From NCBI GenBank assembly GCA_029260295.1, contig JAJDDN010000006.1, positions 1-64,000 on the forward strand: a stretch of DNA of 64,000 nt, written 5' to 3'. This stretch comes from Phycisphaerales bacterium. Lineage in GTDB: Bacteria > Planctomycetota > Phycisphaerae > Phycisphaerales > UBA1924. Each line of letters starts with the position of its first letter. Within the stretch, counting starts at the first letter, position 1. A program made the translations under genes and the position numbers. Under the pieces are notes generated by a model. The model was not told the DNA's origin and ran no database searches. It was given only the letters and a program-made list of their open reading frames with translations. This document shows positions 37,537 to 46,566 of the stretch, piece by piece.

Positions 37537-38283
37537 ATGGGCCATCATCACGACATCCATGCCGACCATTCGCCTCAGGCGATCCGCGATCGGCTCGACG
37601 GCAATGCCAATCCCTCGTATATCAAAGACTTCATTTATGGAGCGATTGATGGGGCCGTCACTACATTTGCGATCGTCGCGGCCTCGGTTGGGGCCGGGCT
37701 CTCGTCGGGTGTGGTGATTGTGCTTGGACTGGCGAACCTGCTCGCAGACGGGTTCTCGATGGCGGCCTCGAACTATCTGGGGACCAAAGCGGATCAGCAG
37801 TTGTTTGAAAAGACCAAAGCCGAGGAACACGAAGAGATCGAGATCCACCCGGAAGGGGAGATCGAAGAGATCCGCCAGATCTTCTCGGCTCAAGGATTCG
37901 AAGGCGAGAACCTCGAGCACATCGTCGAGGTCATTACCAATGACAAAGAACTCTGGGTCAAGACGATGCTCCGCGAGGAGCACGGGCTCGAAGAGGGCGG
38001 ACCCGAAGCGTTCAAGGCGGCCAAAGCGACCTTTATTGCGTTCTTGGTTGTGGGTGCGGTGCCTTTGATGCCTTACTTTGCTGGCGCGTTTGTGGAGATC
38101 CCGCAGCAGTTCGCGATTTCGATCATCATGACGGCATTCGCGTTCCTGATGGTGGGATGGATCAAGGGGCGGATTGTGGGCGTTGACAAGCTCCGCTCGG
38201 CGCTCGAAACACTTGCGATTGGTGGGGCGGCGGCGGCGGTTGCGTATGTTGTGGGCGTGCTGCTGCGTGGTATGGCGGGGTAG
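37537..38283 (+). CDS. VIT1/CCC1-family iron/manganese transporter
   Basis: 248 residues from the ATG at 37537. [27 protein letters not shown]-type sequence (in parts) opens the first membrane helices. [17 protein letters not shown] is the family signature. A charged cytoplasmic metal-binding region rich in Glu follows (about residues 90-160). Three more membrane helices close the protein. VIT1/CCC1 proteins move Fe2+ or Mn2+ out of the cytoplasm. The N-terminus adds a His-rich HHHDIHADH. It is divergent from the LpxR-like gene with about 70 bases between. Confidence 0.88.
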   Translation: MGHHHDIHADHSPQAIRDRLDGNANPSYIKDFIYGAIDGAVTTFAIVAASVGAGLSSGVVIVLGLANLLADGFSMAASNYLGTKADQQLFEKTKAEEHEEIEIHPEGEIEEIRQIFSAQGFEGENLEHIVEVITNDKELWVKTMLREEHGLEEGGPEAFKAAKATFIAFLVVGAVPLMPYFAGAFVEIPQQFAISIIMTAFAFLMVGWIKGRIVGVDKLRSALETLAIGGAAAAVAYVVGVLLRGMAG

Positions 38284-38415
38284 GCGGATTGAGCTACAAA
38301 GCAAACCGTGGCAATTTCAATGCCCGTTGCTTGTAGTACAAGACACTGCTTGCCGAAGACGGTCAAGCAGTGGCACCTGCTATCGTTTTAGTCTTCATCG
38401 CTCTTTGAGAGCTTG

Positions 38416-38532
38416 GCCGGGTGCCCCGACCCGGATTCTTATCCGCGTCGGGTCTTTGGAACACAGCGGTCATTGGTTGTTCTGGAATCTCCAATCCCGA
38501 CGCGCCGAAGACGGCGGGTCGGGGCACCCGGC
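38416..38532. repeat. Nested inverted-repeat element
   Basis: A perfect 18-bp inverted repeat (GCCGGGTGCCCCGACCCG at 38416-38433 and its complement at 38515-38532) encloses a second 9-bp pair (CGCGTCGGG at 38444-38452, CCCGACGCG at 38496-38504). The element is about 117 bp with no internal gene and overlaps a small ORF on the minus strand. It is probably a short dispersed repeat, or a strong hairpin after acs and the transporter gene. Confidence 0.65.
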
Positions 38533-38642
38533 TTCTGTAAATGATCAAAAGAATGTCTTCGGCGGTACAAAACTGAACAGGCCCCAGCGATGCCTCCAAA
38601 GAATACACAGAATCCGACTACCAAGATTACATCAGACAGCAT
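38439..38642 (-). CDS. Possible small membrane protein coupled to acs
   Basis: 67 residues. The ATG overlaps the acs stop as TAATG, the arrangement of a translationally coupled gene. The N-terminal 25 residues form a clear membrane helix (DVILVVGFCVFFGGIAGA) followed by YRRRH, in line with the positive-inside rule. Beyond residue 40 the sequence lies in the inverted-repeat element, so the natural C-terminus may have been replaced by an insertion. acs is often followed by small membrane proteins such as DUF485, but I see no DUF485 motif. Confidence 0.4.
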   Translation of the reverse strand: MLSDVILVVGFCVFFGGIAGACSVLYRRRHSFDHLQKPGAPTRRLRRVGIGDSRTTNDRCVPKTRRG

Positions 38643-40651
38643 TAACCCTCGTCTTTCTCGGAGAGTTTGGCGACCACGGACAAATCTTCGAGGGTGCTCA
38701 TGTCTTGGGTGATGTTGATGTCACCCGCAGCAATAGACCGCAGCAGTCTTCGCATGATCTTGCCGGAGCGAGTCTTTGGGAGGGCGTTGGTGAAGCGGAT
38801 CATGTCGGGCTTGGCGATGGCGCCGATTTCTGTTGCGACATGGGCGCGGAGGGTTTTGATGAGATCATCGTCGCCTTCAAAGCCAGGCGCGGGGGTCACA
38901 AACGCTGCGATGCCGGTGCCTTTGATTTCGTGGGGCATGCCGACGACGGCGGCTTCTACGACCGACTCATGGGAGACCAGTGCGGACTCGACTTCCATTG
39001 TTCCTAGGCGGTGGCCTGAGACATTGATGACATCGTCGGTTCGGCCCATGATCCAAAAATTGCCCAGTTCGTCGCGGCGGGTGTTGTCGCCCGCGGCGTA
39101 ATACGGCTCGCCGTCTTTGGCGACGGTGGACCAGTAGGTGTCGATGTACCTTTGGCGGTCGCCGTAGACGCCGCGGAGCATGGCGGGCCAGGGTTTGCGG
39201 ATGGTCATGAGGCCTCCGACATTTTCTTTGGCGACATTGCCGGCTTCGTCGCAGACGGCTGCGTCGATCCCGAACATCGGGAGGGTGCAGGAGCCGGGCT
39301 TGGTTGGTGTCGCGCCGGGGAGCGGGGTCAGGACATGGCCGCCGGTCTCGGTTTGCCAGTAGGTGTCGACGATCGGGCAGACGCCGCGGCCGATTTTGTT
39401 GCGGTACCACATCCATGCTTCGGGGTTGATGGGTTCGCCGACGGTGCCGAGGACTTGGATGGACGAGAGATCACAGGAAGCTGGGTGCTCGTCGCCCCAT
39501 TTCATGAACGCGCGGATGGCAGTCGGCGCGGTGTAGAACTGGGTGACTTTGTAGCGATCGACGATCTGCCAGAAGCGTGCGGGGGTTGGGTAGTCTGGGC
39601 CGCCTTCGAACATGAGGGTTGGGACGCGGTTTGGGAGCAGGCCGTAGACGATGTAGGAGTGCCCGGTGATCCAGCCGCAGTCGGCGGTGCACCAGAAGGT
39701 TTGGTTGGTGTCTGGGACGAGGTTGAAGGTGTACTTGGCGGTTGTTGCGGTGAAGAGCATGTAGCCCGCGGTGGTGTGGACGATGCCCTTGGGCTTGCCG
39801 GTGGAACCTGAGGTGTAGAGCAGGAAGAGCATGTCTTCTGATTCGAGTTCTTCGCACGGACAGTCCGCAGAAGCGGCTCCGGTTTCGGTTGCCCAGTCCG
39901 AGTCGATCGTGTGCATCGGCGCGCCGCAGTTTGTGCGGTTCAAGACCAGTACGGATTCGACCGGGCTGTCGTTGCCCATTGATTCGATCGCGTCGTCTAC
40001 ATTCTTCTTGAGCTCGACGACCTTGCCTCGCCGCCATGAGCCGTCGCAGGTGAGGATCATTTTGGATTTGGCGTCGCCGACGCGGTCGGCGATGGCTTGT
40101 GCGCTGAATCCTCCGAAAATAACAGAGTGCGGTGCGCCGATGCGGGCACAGGCGAGCATCGCGATGGCGAGCTCGGGGACCATGCCCATGTAAATAGTCA
40201 CGATATCGCCCTTGGTGATGCCCTTGGATTTGAGGGCATTGGCGAGCTTGGAAACTTCTGTTTGGAGTTCTTTGTAGGAAAGAGTGCGTTGGTCTACTGG
40301 TGAACCGTTGTCGCCGACGGGTTCGCCTTCCCAGATGATGGCGGGTTGGTCGCCGTGGCCGGATTCTACTTGTCTATCTACACAGTTGTAGCAGACATTG
40401 GTTTTGGCGCCGTTGAACCATTTAGCGTCGGGGGCGTTCCATTCCAAGACGGTGTCCCATTTTTTGAACCAGTGGAAGTCTTCTGCGACCTTTGCCCAGA
40501 ATGCTTCTGGGTTGTCGATGGATTCTTTGTACATTTCGTTGTACTGGTCGAGCGAGGAGATGAGCCATTCGGGGCCGCCGACATCTTTGGCGGATGGCGG
40601 AATGAAGACGCGGGTTTCTTGAAGGACGGATTCGATGCCTTGGTCTGCCAT
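38642..40651 (-). CDS. acsA: Acetyl-CoA synthetase
   Basis: 669 residues, with GGAG before the ATG. The whole acetate-CoA ligase is recognisable: WFNGAKTNVCYNCVDRQV, the AMP-binding LYTSGSTGKPKGIVHT, the Trp-containing TADCGWITGHSYIVYG pocket, TYWQTETGG, MGRTDDVINVSGHRLGT, and the C-terminal PKTRSGKIMRR with the regulatory Lys. It makes acetyl-CoA from acetate, ATP and CoA through acetyl-AMP. Lys acetylation probably controls it, but no acetyltransferase or deacetylase gene is nearby. Confidence 0.97.
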   Translation of the reverse strand: MADQGIESVLQETRVFIPPSAKDVGGPEWLISSLDQYNEMYKESIDNPEAFWAKVAEDFHWFKKWDTVLEWNAPDAKWFNGAKTNVCYNCVDRQVESGHGDQPAIIWEGEPVGDNGSPVDQRTLSYKELQTEVSKLANALKSKGITKGDIVTIYMGMVPELAIAMLACARIGAPHSVIFGGFSAQAIADRVGDAKSKMILTCDGSWRRGKVVELKKNVDDAIESMGNDSPVESVLVLNRTNCGAPMHTIDSDWATETGAASADCPCEELESEDMLFLLYTSGSTGKPKGIVHTTAGYMLFTATTAKYTFNLVPDTNQTFWCTADCGWITGHSYIVYGLLPNRVPTLMFEGGPDYPTPARFWQIVDRYKVTQFYTAPTAIRAFMKWGDEHPASCDLSSIQVLGTVGEPINPEAWMWYRNKIGRGVCPIVDTYWQTETGGHVLTPLPGATPTKPGSCTLPMFGIDAAVCDEAGNVAKENVGGLMTIRKPWPAMLRGVYGDRQRYIDTYWSTVAKDGEPYYAAGDNTRRDELGNFWIMGRTDDVINVSGHRLGTMEVESALVSHESVVEAAVVGMPHEIKGTGIAAFVTPAPGFEGDDDLIKTLRAHVATEIGAIAKPDMIRFTNALPKTRSGKIMRRLLRSIAAGDINITQDMSTLEDLSVVAKLSEKDEG

Positions 40652-40726
40652 GATGACTCCTCAATGATCGCACGATCGCGACCTGAGCCATTCTATGCAA
40701 ACCACACGGATCCACATGCTATCGGG

Positions 40727-41491
40727 CTAAATTTCCAGAACAGTCCGCTCGGCGTACGCCGCGACAATCCCGGCAACGAAGTCCGCGTCGCGCCGGTTAT
40801 TGAGCAAGTGATCCGCCTGGTCGAGAGAGATAAAGCTCTTGGGATGCTTTGCCCATTCGTAGATCTGGGCGGCGTTCTCGACCCCTACAATCTGGTCTAT
40901 CGGCGAGTGAAAGATCAGCAGCGGTCGCCCGAGTTCAGCGATTGATTTCTTCGGGTTTTGGGCCGCGAGATCATCGACGAGTTGTTTGCCGATCCGGAAC
41001 GCCCTGCCGCCAAGCGACACTTCCGCTGATCCATGCTGATTAATTTCATCAAGCTTGGCATCGAAGAGGTGGCCGACATGCGCCGGATCCGCGGGCGCCC
41101 CGATGGTCACGATTGCCTTCACATCGATGAGCCGTTCGGCGACACCGATCACCGCGGCCCCGCCGAGGCTGTGGCCGATCAAGAGTTCGGCCGGCGCGTG
41201 GTGCTCTTGGAGCCAGTGGGCGGCGTCTTGGAGGTCCTGCATATTGGAACCGAACGATGTTGAATCGAACTCGCCCCCGCTCTCTCCGAGACCCGTGAAA
41301 TCTATCCGAAGCACGCCGATGCCCCGTTCCATCAGCCCCTTGGAGACGCGGCTGGCCGCCAGAGAGTCTTTAGAACAGGTGAAGCAATGAGCAAAGATGG
41401 CAAAGGTACGCGCCTGTCCATCCGGGAGATCGAGGCGTCCCGAAATCATCTCTCCGGTAGAGTTCTCAAACTGGACACGGGCGCTTGGCAT
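40727..41491 (-). CDS. Alpha/beta hydrolase, YtmA/OsmC-associated-like peptidase fold
   Basis: 254 residues, with GAGG seven bases before the ATG. It has an alpha/beta hydrolase fold with nucleophile elbow GHSLGGAAV, an acid in HSPIDQIV and a His in DQADHLL, forming the Ser-Asp-His triad. The start (FENSTGEMISGRLDLPDG, FAHCFTCSKD) matches the group often fused to OsmC domains and annotated as bifunctional hydrolase/OsmC. Here the OsmC part is absent and no OsmC gene is adjacent. The substrate is unknown. It is cytoplasmic. Confidence 0.82.
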   Translation of the reverse strand: MPSARVQFENSTGEMISGRLDLPDGQARTFAIFAHCFTCSKDSLAASRVSKGLMERGIGVLRIDFTGLGESGGEFDSTSFGSNMQDLQDAAHWLQEHHAPAELLIGHSLGGAAVIGVAERLIDVKAIVTIGAPADPAHVGHLFDAKLDEINQHGSAEVSLGGRAFRIGKQLVDDLAAQNPKKSIAELGRPLLIFHSPIDQIVGVENAAQIYEWAKHPKSFISLDQADHLLNNRRDADFVAGIVAAYAERTVLEI

Positions 41492-41592
41492 GGGTGAACC
41501 TCATCTTTGTTTTCTCTTGTACTTTTAACGGCATCGTATCACACAGAACAGAATGACGGCGATCTTTATTCCCTTGTCGGCGTGCTCAGTGC

Positions 41593-42006
41593 TCAGTAAC
41601 GACGATCGGATTCATTTATTTCGATGTCGTTTGCGCTCATGTCACGCCTCGCCATCAGTCCTGATTCGTCGAACTCCCAGTGCTCGTTGCCGTGGGTACG
41701 GAACCATTGGCCTGCGTTGTCGTGCCATTCGTATTCAAAGCGGACGCTGATGCGGTTGTCGGTAAACGCCCAGAGTTCTTTCATCAGCCGGTAGTCGAGC
41801 TCTCTTTCCCATTTGCCCGCGAGGAACTCCTCGACGGCGCCACGGCCTTCGAAGATCTGATCTCGATTGCGCCATCGGGTATCGATGGTGTACGCCTGCG
41901 CAACGCGTTTGGGATCGCGTGAGTTCCACCCGTCCTCGGCGGCTTGGACCTTGGCGAGTGCGGATTCTTTGGTAAACGGCGGACGGATATCGGTGGGCGA
42001 TGCCAT
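41593..42006 (-). CDS. NTF2-like protein (DUF1348 type)
   Basis: 137 residues from the ATG at 42006; the longer open frame has no family match. [46 protein letters not shown] and [21 protein letters not shown] are the blocks of the DUF1348/SnoaL-like family, ending in [14 protein letters not shown]. The cone-shaped fold can hold small hydrophobic ligands; no function is established. It lies last in the TetR-controlled gene set. GGAG before the start is part of a 9-bp inverted repeat that could hide it. Confidence 0.85.
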   Translation of the reverse strand: MASPTDIRPPFTKESALAKVQAAEDGWNSRDPKRVAQAYTIDTRWRNRDQIFEGRGAVEEFLAGKWERELDYRLMKELWAFTDNRISVRFEYEWHDNAGQWFRTHGNEHWEFDESGLMARRDMSANDIEINESDRRY

Positions 42007-42078
42007 TGTGGATCTCCAGAGAGTGTGAGTTGTCGCGTTGCTGAAAGGACCACGCCCGCGTTTGCGGGCGAGATCCAC
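42007..42078 (-). promoter_or_regulatory. Possible translational attenuator before the NTF2-like gene
   Basis: On the minus strand GTGGATCTC (42070-42078) is exactly complementary to GAGATCCAC (42008-42016), which contains the end of the GGAG ribosome binding site and stops one base before the ATG at 42006. Between them is a second hairpin (GCCCGC, AAAC loop, GCGGGC at about 42053-42068). The closed form would block the start; other pairings could open it. No ligand class is recognised. Confidence 0.4.
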
Positions 42079-42112
42079 AAAGGAGGAAATCGAACTCGAT
42101 TGAAGATGAATA

Positions 42113-43102
42113 TCAATCCAGACGGCGGATGAAATCTCGGATCAGGGCGGCGATGAGGTCGCCGTCTTCTTCAAGGGCGAAGTGGCCGGTGTCGAGGATA
42201 TGAAGCTCGGCGTCGGGGAGATCACGCAGGTACGGGTGGGCACCGGGTTCTGGGAAGATCGGGTCGTTTGCGCCCCAGGTGATCAGCATCGGTGGCTGGT
42301 TGTCGCGGAAGTACTGCTGCCACTCTGGGTACAAGGGTGGGTTGGTGCCGTAGTCGTAGAACATATCGAGCTGGACATCGTCGTTGCCCGGGCGGTCGAG
42401 CAATGGCTGGACGACGAGCCAGTTGTCTGGGGAGATGATGGTTTGATCGCGGACGCCGGTGGTGTATTGCCATTTGGTCGCGCCGAGGGTGAGCAATCCG
42501 CGGAGTTCGTTGCGATCTGACTCTGCGCCGGTTTCCCAGTACTTCTTGATCGGGATCCAGAAATCTTCGAGGCCCTCGTCGTAGGCGTTGCCATTCTGGA
42601 CGACAAACCCCGCGACGCGTTCTGGGTGTTCTGTTGCGATGCGGTAGCCGACGGGTGCGCCGTAGTCCATGACATAGAGCACATAGTCATCGAAGCCCTT
42701 GCGCTCAAGGAGCTCATCGACGATATCAGCCGTGTTGTCGAAGGTGTAGTTGTAGTCGTCAGTACTCGGGGCGGAGCTGAGGCCGTAGCCTGGGTAGTCC
42801 GGGGCGATGATGTGGAAATCGTCGCCGAGTTCTTCGATCAGATTGCGGAACATGTGCGAGGAGGTCGGGAAGCCGTGGAGGAGAACGAGCTGGGGCTGCC
42901 CCACTGTACCGGCCTGACGGTAGAATATTTCGAGCCCGTCGATTGTTTCGGTGCCGTAGCGGACGGCTGAGTTTTGCGAATCGCGGGTGCTTTCGCTTGC
43001 TTCTGGCAGGTTGGCCGCTTCTCCGCCGGCTTGGGTCAGCGGAGTAAGGCCCGAGAGTGCGATCAGGGTTGTGGTGCGGAGGATGTTGTTGTTGAGTTTC
43101 AT
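42113..43102 (-). CDS. Exported alpha/beta hydrolase, epoxide hydrolase/haloalkane dehalogenase-like
   Basis: 329 residues. A signal peptide ([17 protein letters not shown]) leads to an alpha/beta hydrolase. [16 protein letters not shown] holds the oxyanion region, PDYPGYGLS follows, and the nucleophile elbow is VMDYGAPVG with Asp rather than Ser, as in dehalogenases and epoxide hydrolases. [15 protein letters not shown] provides the acid and [10 protein letters not shown] the His. A cap domain lies between (about residues 175-250). It would act in the periplasm on an epoxide or halide substrate, not predictable further. It belongs to the divergent TetR-linked gene set. Confidence 0.87.
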   Translation of the reverse strand: MKLNNNILRTTTLIALSGLTPLTQAGGEAANLPEASESTRDSQNSAVRYGTETIDGLEIFYRQAGTVGQPQLVLLHGFPTSSHMFRNLIEELGDDFHIIAPDYPGYGLSSAPSTDDYNYTFDNTADIVDELLERKGFDDYVLYVMDYGAPVGYRIATEHPERVAGFVVQNGNAYDEGLEDFWIPIKKYWETGAESDRNELRGLLTLGATKWQYTTGVRDQTIISPDNWLVVQPLLDRPGNDDVQLDMFYDYGTNPPLYPEWQQYFRDNQPPMLITWGANDPIFPEPGAHPYLRDLPDAELHILDTGHFALEEDGDLIAALIRDFIRRLD

Positions 43103-43147
43103 GATTGGTTTCCTATGTGTTGAGGGGTTTGTATTACTGATGTGTGA

Positions 43148-43696
43148 TTACGAAGCGTTGGCGGGTGAGCGGACGATTGGGAAATCGATGTCGACCTCGG
43201 CGATGTGGTTGAAGTAGTTGGTGAAGATGTTGATCGAGACGACCGCGATGATCTCGACGATCTCTTCTTGCGTGAATCCCGCATTGCGGACCGCGGCAAG
43301 ATCTGCATCCTCAGCCCAGCCACGCTTGTCAACGATCGCTTTGGCGAAGGCCAGGGCGGCCTGGGTCTTGGGATCGCTGGATTCACCGGACAGGTTCTGG
43401 GTCAGCTCGTCTGAATCGACGCCGGCACCTTTGCCCATCAGCGTGTGCGCCGAGGCGCAGTAGTCGCAGCTGTTGAGCCCGGCGGTGGTCAGGGCGAGCT
43501 GCTCGCGGAGGGCCGGGGAGATTGAGGATTCGCCGATCGCTTGCGAGAACGCGAGGTACGCGCTGAGTGCGGCCGGTGAGTGGGCGATGGAGCCGTAGAG
43601 GTTGGGGACCATCCCGATCTTGGCGTTGACCTGCGATAGGATCTCGGCGGAGGCGGGTGGTGCGGTTTCGATGCTGAGTGGATTGATGCGTGTCAT
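43148..43696 (-). CDS. Carboxymuconolactone decarboxylase/AhpD-like protein
   Basis: 182 residues from the ATG at 43696, with GGAGA upstream. The CMD/AhpD-like domain has the redox pair in LNSCDYCASAHTLMGKGAG with the following His, and an upstream Glu in LREQLALTTAG. AhpD-like proteins use the CxxC to reduce peroxiredoxins or to remove peroxides. The later AFAKAIVDKRGWAEDADLAAVRNAGF-like region fits uncharacterised peroxidase-related CMD proteins. It is the first gene on the minus strand facing the TetR regulator across a region with two palindromes, so it is probably the regulator's main target. Confidence 0.88.
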   Translation of the reverse strand: MTRINPLSIETAPPASAEILSQVNAKIGMVPNLYGSIAHSPAALSAYLAFSQAIGESSISPALREQLALTTAGLNSCDYCASAHTLMGKGAGVDSDELTQNLSGESSDPKTQAALAFAKAIVDKRGWAEDADLAAVRNAGFTQEEIVEIIAVVSINIFTNYFNHIAEVDIDFPIVRSPANAS

Positions 43697-43762
43697 GGTG
43701 TTTCTCCTTTGGGGAGGTTCGGGGTGTATGACGAGTATGGGAATCATGCTCGCTACCTATAC

Positions 43763-43784
43763 ATACTTACTGATCAGTCAGTAT
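43763..43784. promoter_or_regulatory. Operator-like palindrome 1 (TetR-type)
   Basis: A 22-bp near-perfect palindrome centred on TGATCA (ATACTTACTGA then TCAGTCAGTAT, one mismatched pair) lies about 65 bases upstream of the CMD gene. The ACTGATCAGT core is common among TetR-family operators. Confidence 0.6.
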
Positions 43785-43891
43785 ATTTCAAGCGAAATGT
43801 ATTTTTTTCTGACTCTGACGGGGTGCCGGGCCTGTTTTTTGATGATTAAGTGGTTTATTAGGCAATAAATGGGCAATTTGGTTGTTTGCAT

Positions 43892-43913
43892 ATATACTTA
43901 TTAGTCAGTATAT
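43892..43913. promoter_or_regulatory. Operator-like palindrome 2 (TetR-type)
   Basis: ATATACT and AGTATAT flank an eight-base centre (TATTAGTC) 20 bases upstream of the TetR start. It shares the ATACTTA and TCAGTAT half-sites with palindrome 1 but is four bases shorter between them. The position suggests autorepression. Confidence 0.6.
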
Positions 43914-43933
43914 TTCTTGAAAGCGAGGCCAAG

Positions 43934-44527
43934 ATGCCCCCCAGCAGACGCGACGAGCTTGTCGATTCAGCCATGAAGGTCTTTTACAGCAACGGATTCC
44001 ACAACACCGGGCTGGATCTGATCCTCAAAGACAGCGGCATCAGCCGAATGACGCTCTACAACCACTTCAAATCCAAAGACGAGCTGATCGTCGCGGCCCT
44101 CCGAAGGCGCGATGAGATGTTCCGCAACAACCTGATGAAGTTTGTCGAGTCGCAATCCAAGGACTCGGCCGAGCGGATTCTCGCGGTTTTTGATGCGCTC
44201 GACGCGTGGTTTAATGAGGACACCTTCAACGGGTGCATGTTTATTAATGCGTCGGCGGAGTTCTGTGATCCGGATTGCCCCGCCCGGCGTGTCGTTGCCG
44301 AGCACAAACTCGAGATCCTCCGGTATATCCAGGAGCTTTGTACAGCTGCGGATCTCTGCGATCCAAAAGAACTCGCCCAGCAGATCAATCTTCTGATCGA
44401 AGGATCAATCGTGGTTGCCCATACCGTCGCGCGCGTGAGCAATAACGATCAGTCACTCAGCGACGCGGCACAGCGCGCCAAGGGGATGGCGACGAAGATG
44501 GTTGAAAACGCGAAGCCGCCTGCTTAG
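43934..44527 (+). CDS. TetR-family transcriptional regulator
   Basis: 197 residues from the ATG at 43934. The N-terminal helix-turn-helix is typical: RRDELVDSAMKVFYSNGFHNTGLDLILKDSG (in parts), ISRMTLYNHFKSKDELI. The C-terminal ligand domain contains NGCMFINASAEFCDPDCPARRVVAEHK, a TetR_C pattern with several Cys that could sense oxidants or electrophiles. It is divergent from the CMD, hydrolase and NTF2-like genes and has palindromes at both promoters. Its stop overlaps that of pilB, which is convergent. Confidence 0.92.
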   Translation: MPPSRRDELVDSAMKVFYSNGFHNTGLDLILKDSGISRMTLYNHFKSKDELIVAALRRRDEMFRNNLMKFVESQSKDSAERILAVFDALDAWFNEDTFNGCMFINASAEFCDPDCPARRVVAEHKLEILRYIQELCTAADLCDPKELAQQINLLIEGSIVVAHTVARVSNNDQSLSDAAQRAKGMATKMVENAKPPA

Positions 44528-46530
44528 TGCGCCGAGGTGACGCGGAGGACTTCTTGGATACTTGTCAGCCCTTCGGTCGCCTTGGCGATACCGTCGGCGC
44601 GGAGGGAGTTCATGCCGCGTTCTAAACACAGACGGCGGAACTCGGAGACATTGGGGTTCCGTGCGATGACATCTCGCAGATTGTCGTCGACCGCGAGCAT
44701 CTCGTAGATACCGACCCGGCCCGCGTAGCCGGTGTTGCGGCACTTGTCGCACCCGACTGGCGACCACATCTCGTGCCCTGGGAGCCCGTTCATCTCGAGG
44801 AACTCGGTCATCTCTTCGGTAGGCTCGGTCTGCGCTTTGCAGACTTTGCACAAGCGACGCAGGAGCCGCTGGGCGAGGACGCCGTTGAGGGCGGCACCGA
44901 CGAGGAAAGGTTCTAGACCAATGTTGACTAATCGTGTCACCGAGCTGGGCGCGTCGTTGGTGTGCAATGTCGAAAGAACCAAGTGGCCGGTGAGCGCGGC
45001 CTGGACCGCGGTGTGTGCGGTTTCGTGATCGCGGATTTCGCCGAGCATGATGACATCGGGATCCTGGCGGAGCAGGGCCTTGAGTGCTTTGGCGAAGGTC
45101 ATATCGATCTTGGCGTGGGTCTGGGTCTGGGTGATGCCTTCGAGGTGGTACTCGATCGGGTCTTCGACGGTGGAGACATTGAGTCTTGCGGTGTCGATCT
45201 GGCGGAGTGATGAGTAGAGCGTGGTGGTTTTACCAGAGCCGGTCGGGCCGGTGACCAGGAGGATGCCGTGGGGCTGTTTGATCTGGCCCTTCCAGATATC
45301 GAGTGTGCAGTCATCGAATCCGAGGTCTTCGAGCTCGACATTGATCGATTTGGTATCGAGGATACGCATCACGATTTTTTCACCGTACCCGGTGGGGAGC
45401 GAGGAGACACGCAGATCGAGCTTGCGGCCCTGAACCGTACACCGGATGCGGCCGTCCTGAGGCATTCGGCGTTCGGCGATGTCGAGATCGGCCATGATCT
45501 TGAGGCGTGAGGTGATCGCCGCGGACATTGAGGGCGGCGGGTTCATAGATTCGTAGAGCACGCCGTCGATGCGGAGGCGGACTTTGATTTTTTTCTCGCC
45601 CGGCTCGATGTGGATATCCGAAGCGCCTTCTTTGACCGCGTTCTGGATGATGTAGTTCACATAGCGGATAACCGGAGACTCGCCGGCCTGCGCTTCGAGA
45701 TCGACCGCTTCGTCCTGCTGGACTGAAGAAACTTCCACATCGCCCTCATCGATGTCGGCGAGGATCTCGGAGATATCCATGTCTTCGCCCGACTCATGAC
45801 CGATGAGATCCAGCACCCCGCGGATATCGCCGGGGGTAACCAGCACCAGCTTGACGCTCGGCACATGCAGGCGCGATGAGATCTCGTCAATCATAAAGAC
45901 ATCGTCTGGTGCGACCACCCCGACCACTACGCGGGTCCCGGCGGTCCGCAACGGGATGACCTGGTGGGCCTTGCAGAACTCCGGGGTGAGCCGTTGGAGG
46001 AGTTTGCCATCAAACCCGCCATCGAGCCCGGCTTCAAGATCGATGCGCTCGAAGGGAACTCCGGCACGCAAGGCAACGATTTCTTGCACCTTCTCTTCAT
46101 CGGCCCCCTGCTCGATGAGCAGCTCGACAAGGACGGTGCCCGGCGATTGCTTGATGACCTGCTGGGCGGCGGTAATCTGCTCCGCATTCACAGCACCTGA
46201 TTCGATCAGTTGCTGAGTCAAATCAACATCTACGGTAACAGAATCGCCGTCGGATAAATCTGGGCGATAGATTTCGTGAACGGCTTTGTTCACACCGGTA
46301 CCTGGAGCAGCAATCTGTGCTTCAAGCACGGCTGGATCTTCGTCAACACTCGGGCTTTCTTGGCCGAATCGTCGCTGGCCCGATGGCATCGACGGGAGCG
46401 GAGAGAACGACCCGGCACGCTTATCGAGCCGGTGAGTTGGCCGTGGCTTTGGTCCCTTGGGCGCGCGGCGCGGCTTCTGGTCACCTTGACCGACTCCGAG
46501 TTCACTTAGGATGTCATCAATATCCGACAT
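44524..46530 (-). CDS. pilB: Type IV pilus/type II secretion assembly ATPase
   Basis: 668 residues. An N-terminal basic, disordered region and an MshEN/GspE N-domain (about 100-250) precede the ATPase. Walker A GPTGSGKTT is at 428-436, Asp box GEIRDHETA follows LLRQDPDVIML, and the His box STLHTNDA is present. The zinc-binding tetracysteine motif reads CKVCK and CDKC. It is the extension motor that assembles pilins, or pseudopilins, at the inner membrane. It is the last gene of the pilM-N-O-P-B operon. No retraction ATPase pilT or pilin gene is in the window. Confidence 0.93.
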   Translation of the reverse strand: MSDIDDILSELGVGQGDQKPRRAPKGPKPRPTHRLDKRAGSFSPLPSMPSGQRRFGQESPSVDEDPAVLEAQIAAPGTGVNKAVHEIYRPDLSDGDSVTVDVDLTQQLIESGAVNAEQITAAQQVIKQSPGTVLVELLIEQGADEEKVQEIVALRAGVPFERIDLEAGLDGGFDGKLLQRLTPEFCKAHQVIPLRTAGTRVVVGVVAPDDVFMIDEISSRLHVPSVKLVLVTPGDIRGVLDLIGHESGEDMDISEILADIDEGDVEVSSVQQDEAVDLEAQAGESPVIRYVNYIIQNAVKEGASDIHIEPGEKKIKVRLRIDGVLYESMNPPPSMSAAITSRLKIMADLDIAERRMPQDGRIRCTVQGRKLDLRVSSLPTGYGEKIVMRILDTKSINVELEDLGFDDCTLDIWKGQIKQPHGILLVTGPTGSGKTTTLYSSLRQIDTARLNVSTVEDPIEYHLEGITQTQTHAKIDMTFAKALKALLRQDPDVIMLGEIRDHETAHTAVQAALTGHLVLSTLHTNDAPSSVTRLVNIGLEPFLVGAALNGVLAQRLLRRLCKVCKAQTEPTEEMTEFLEMNGLPGHEMWSPVGCDKCRNTGYAGRVGIYEMLAVDDNLRDVIARNPNVSEFRRLCLERGMNSLRADGIAKATEGLTSIQEVLRVTSAH

Positions 46531-46566
46531 GGTGCCGAGTTCCTTGATTGCTGACTTGGGTTTCCA

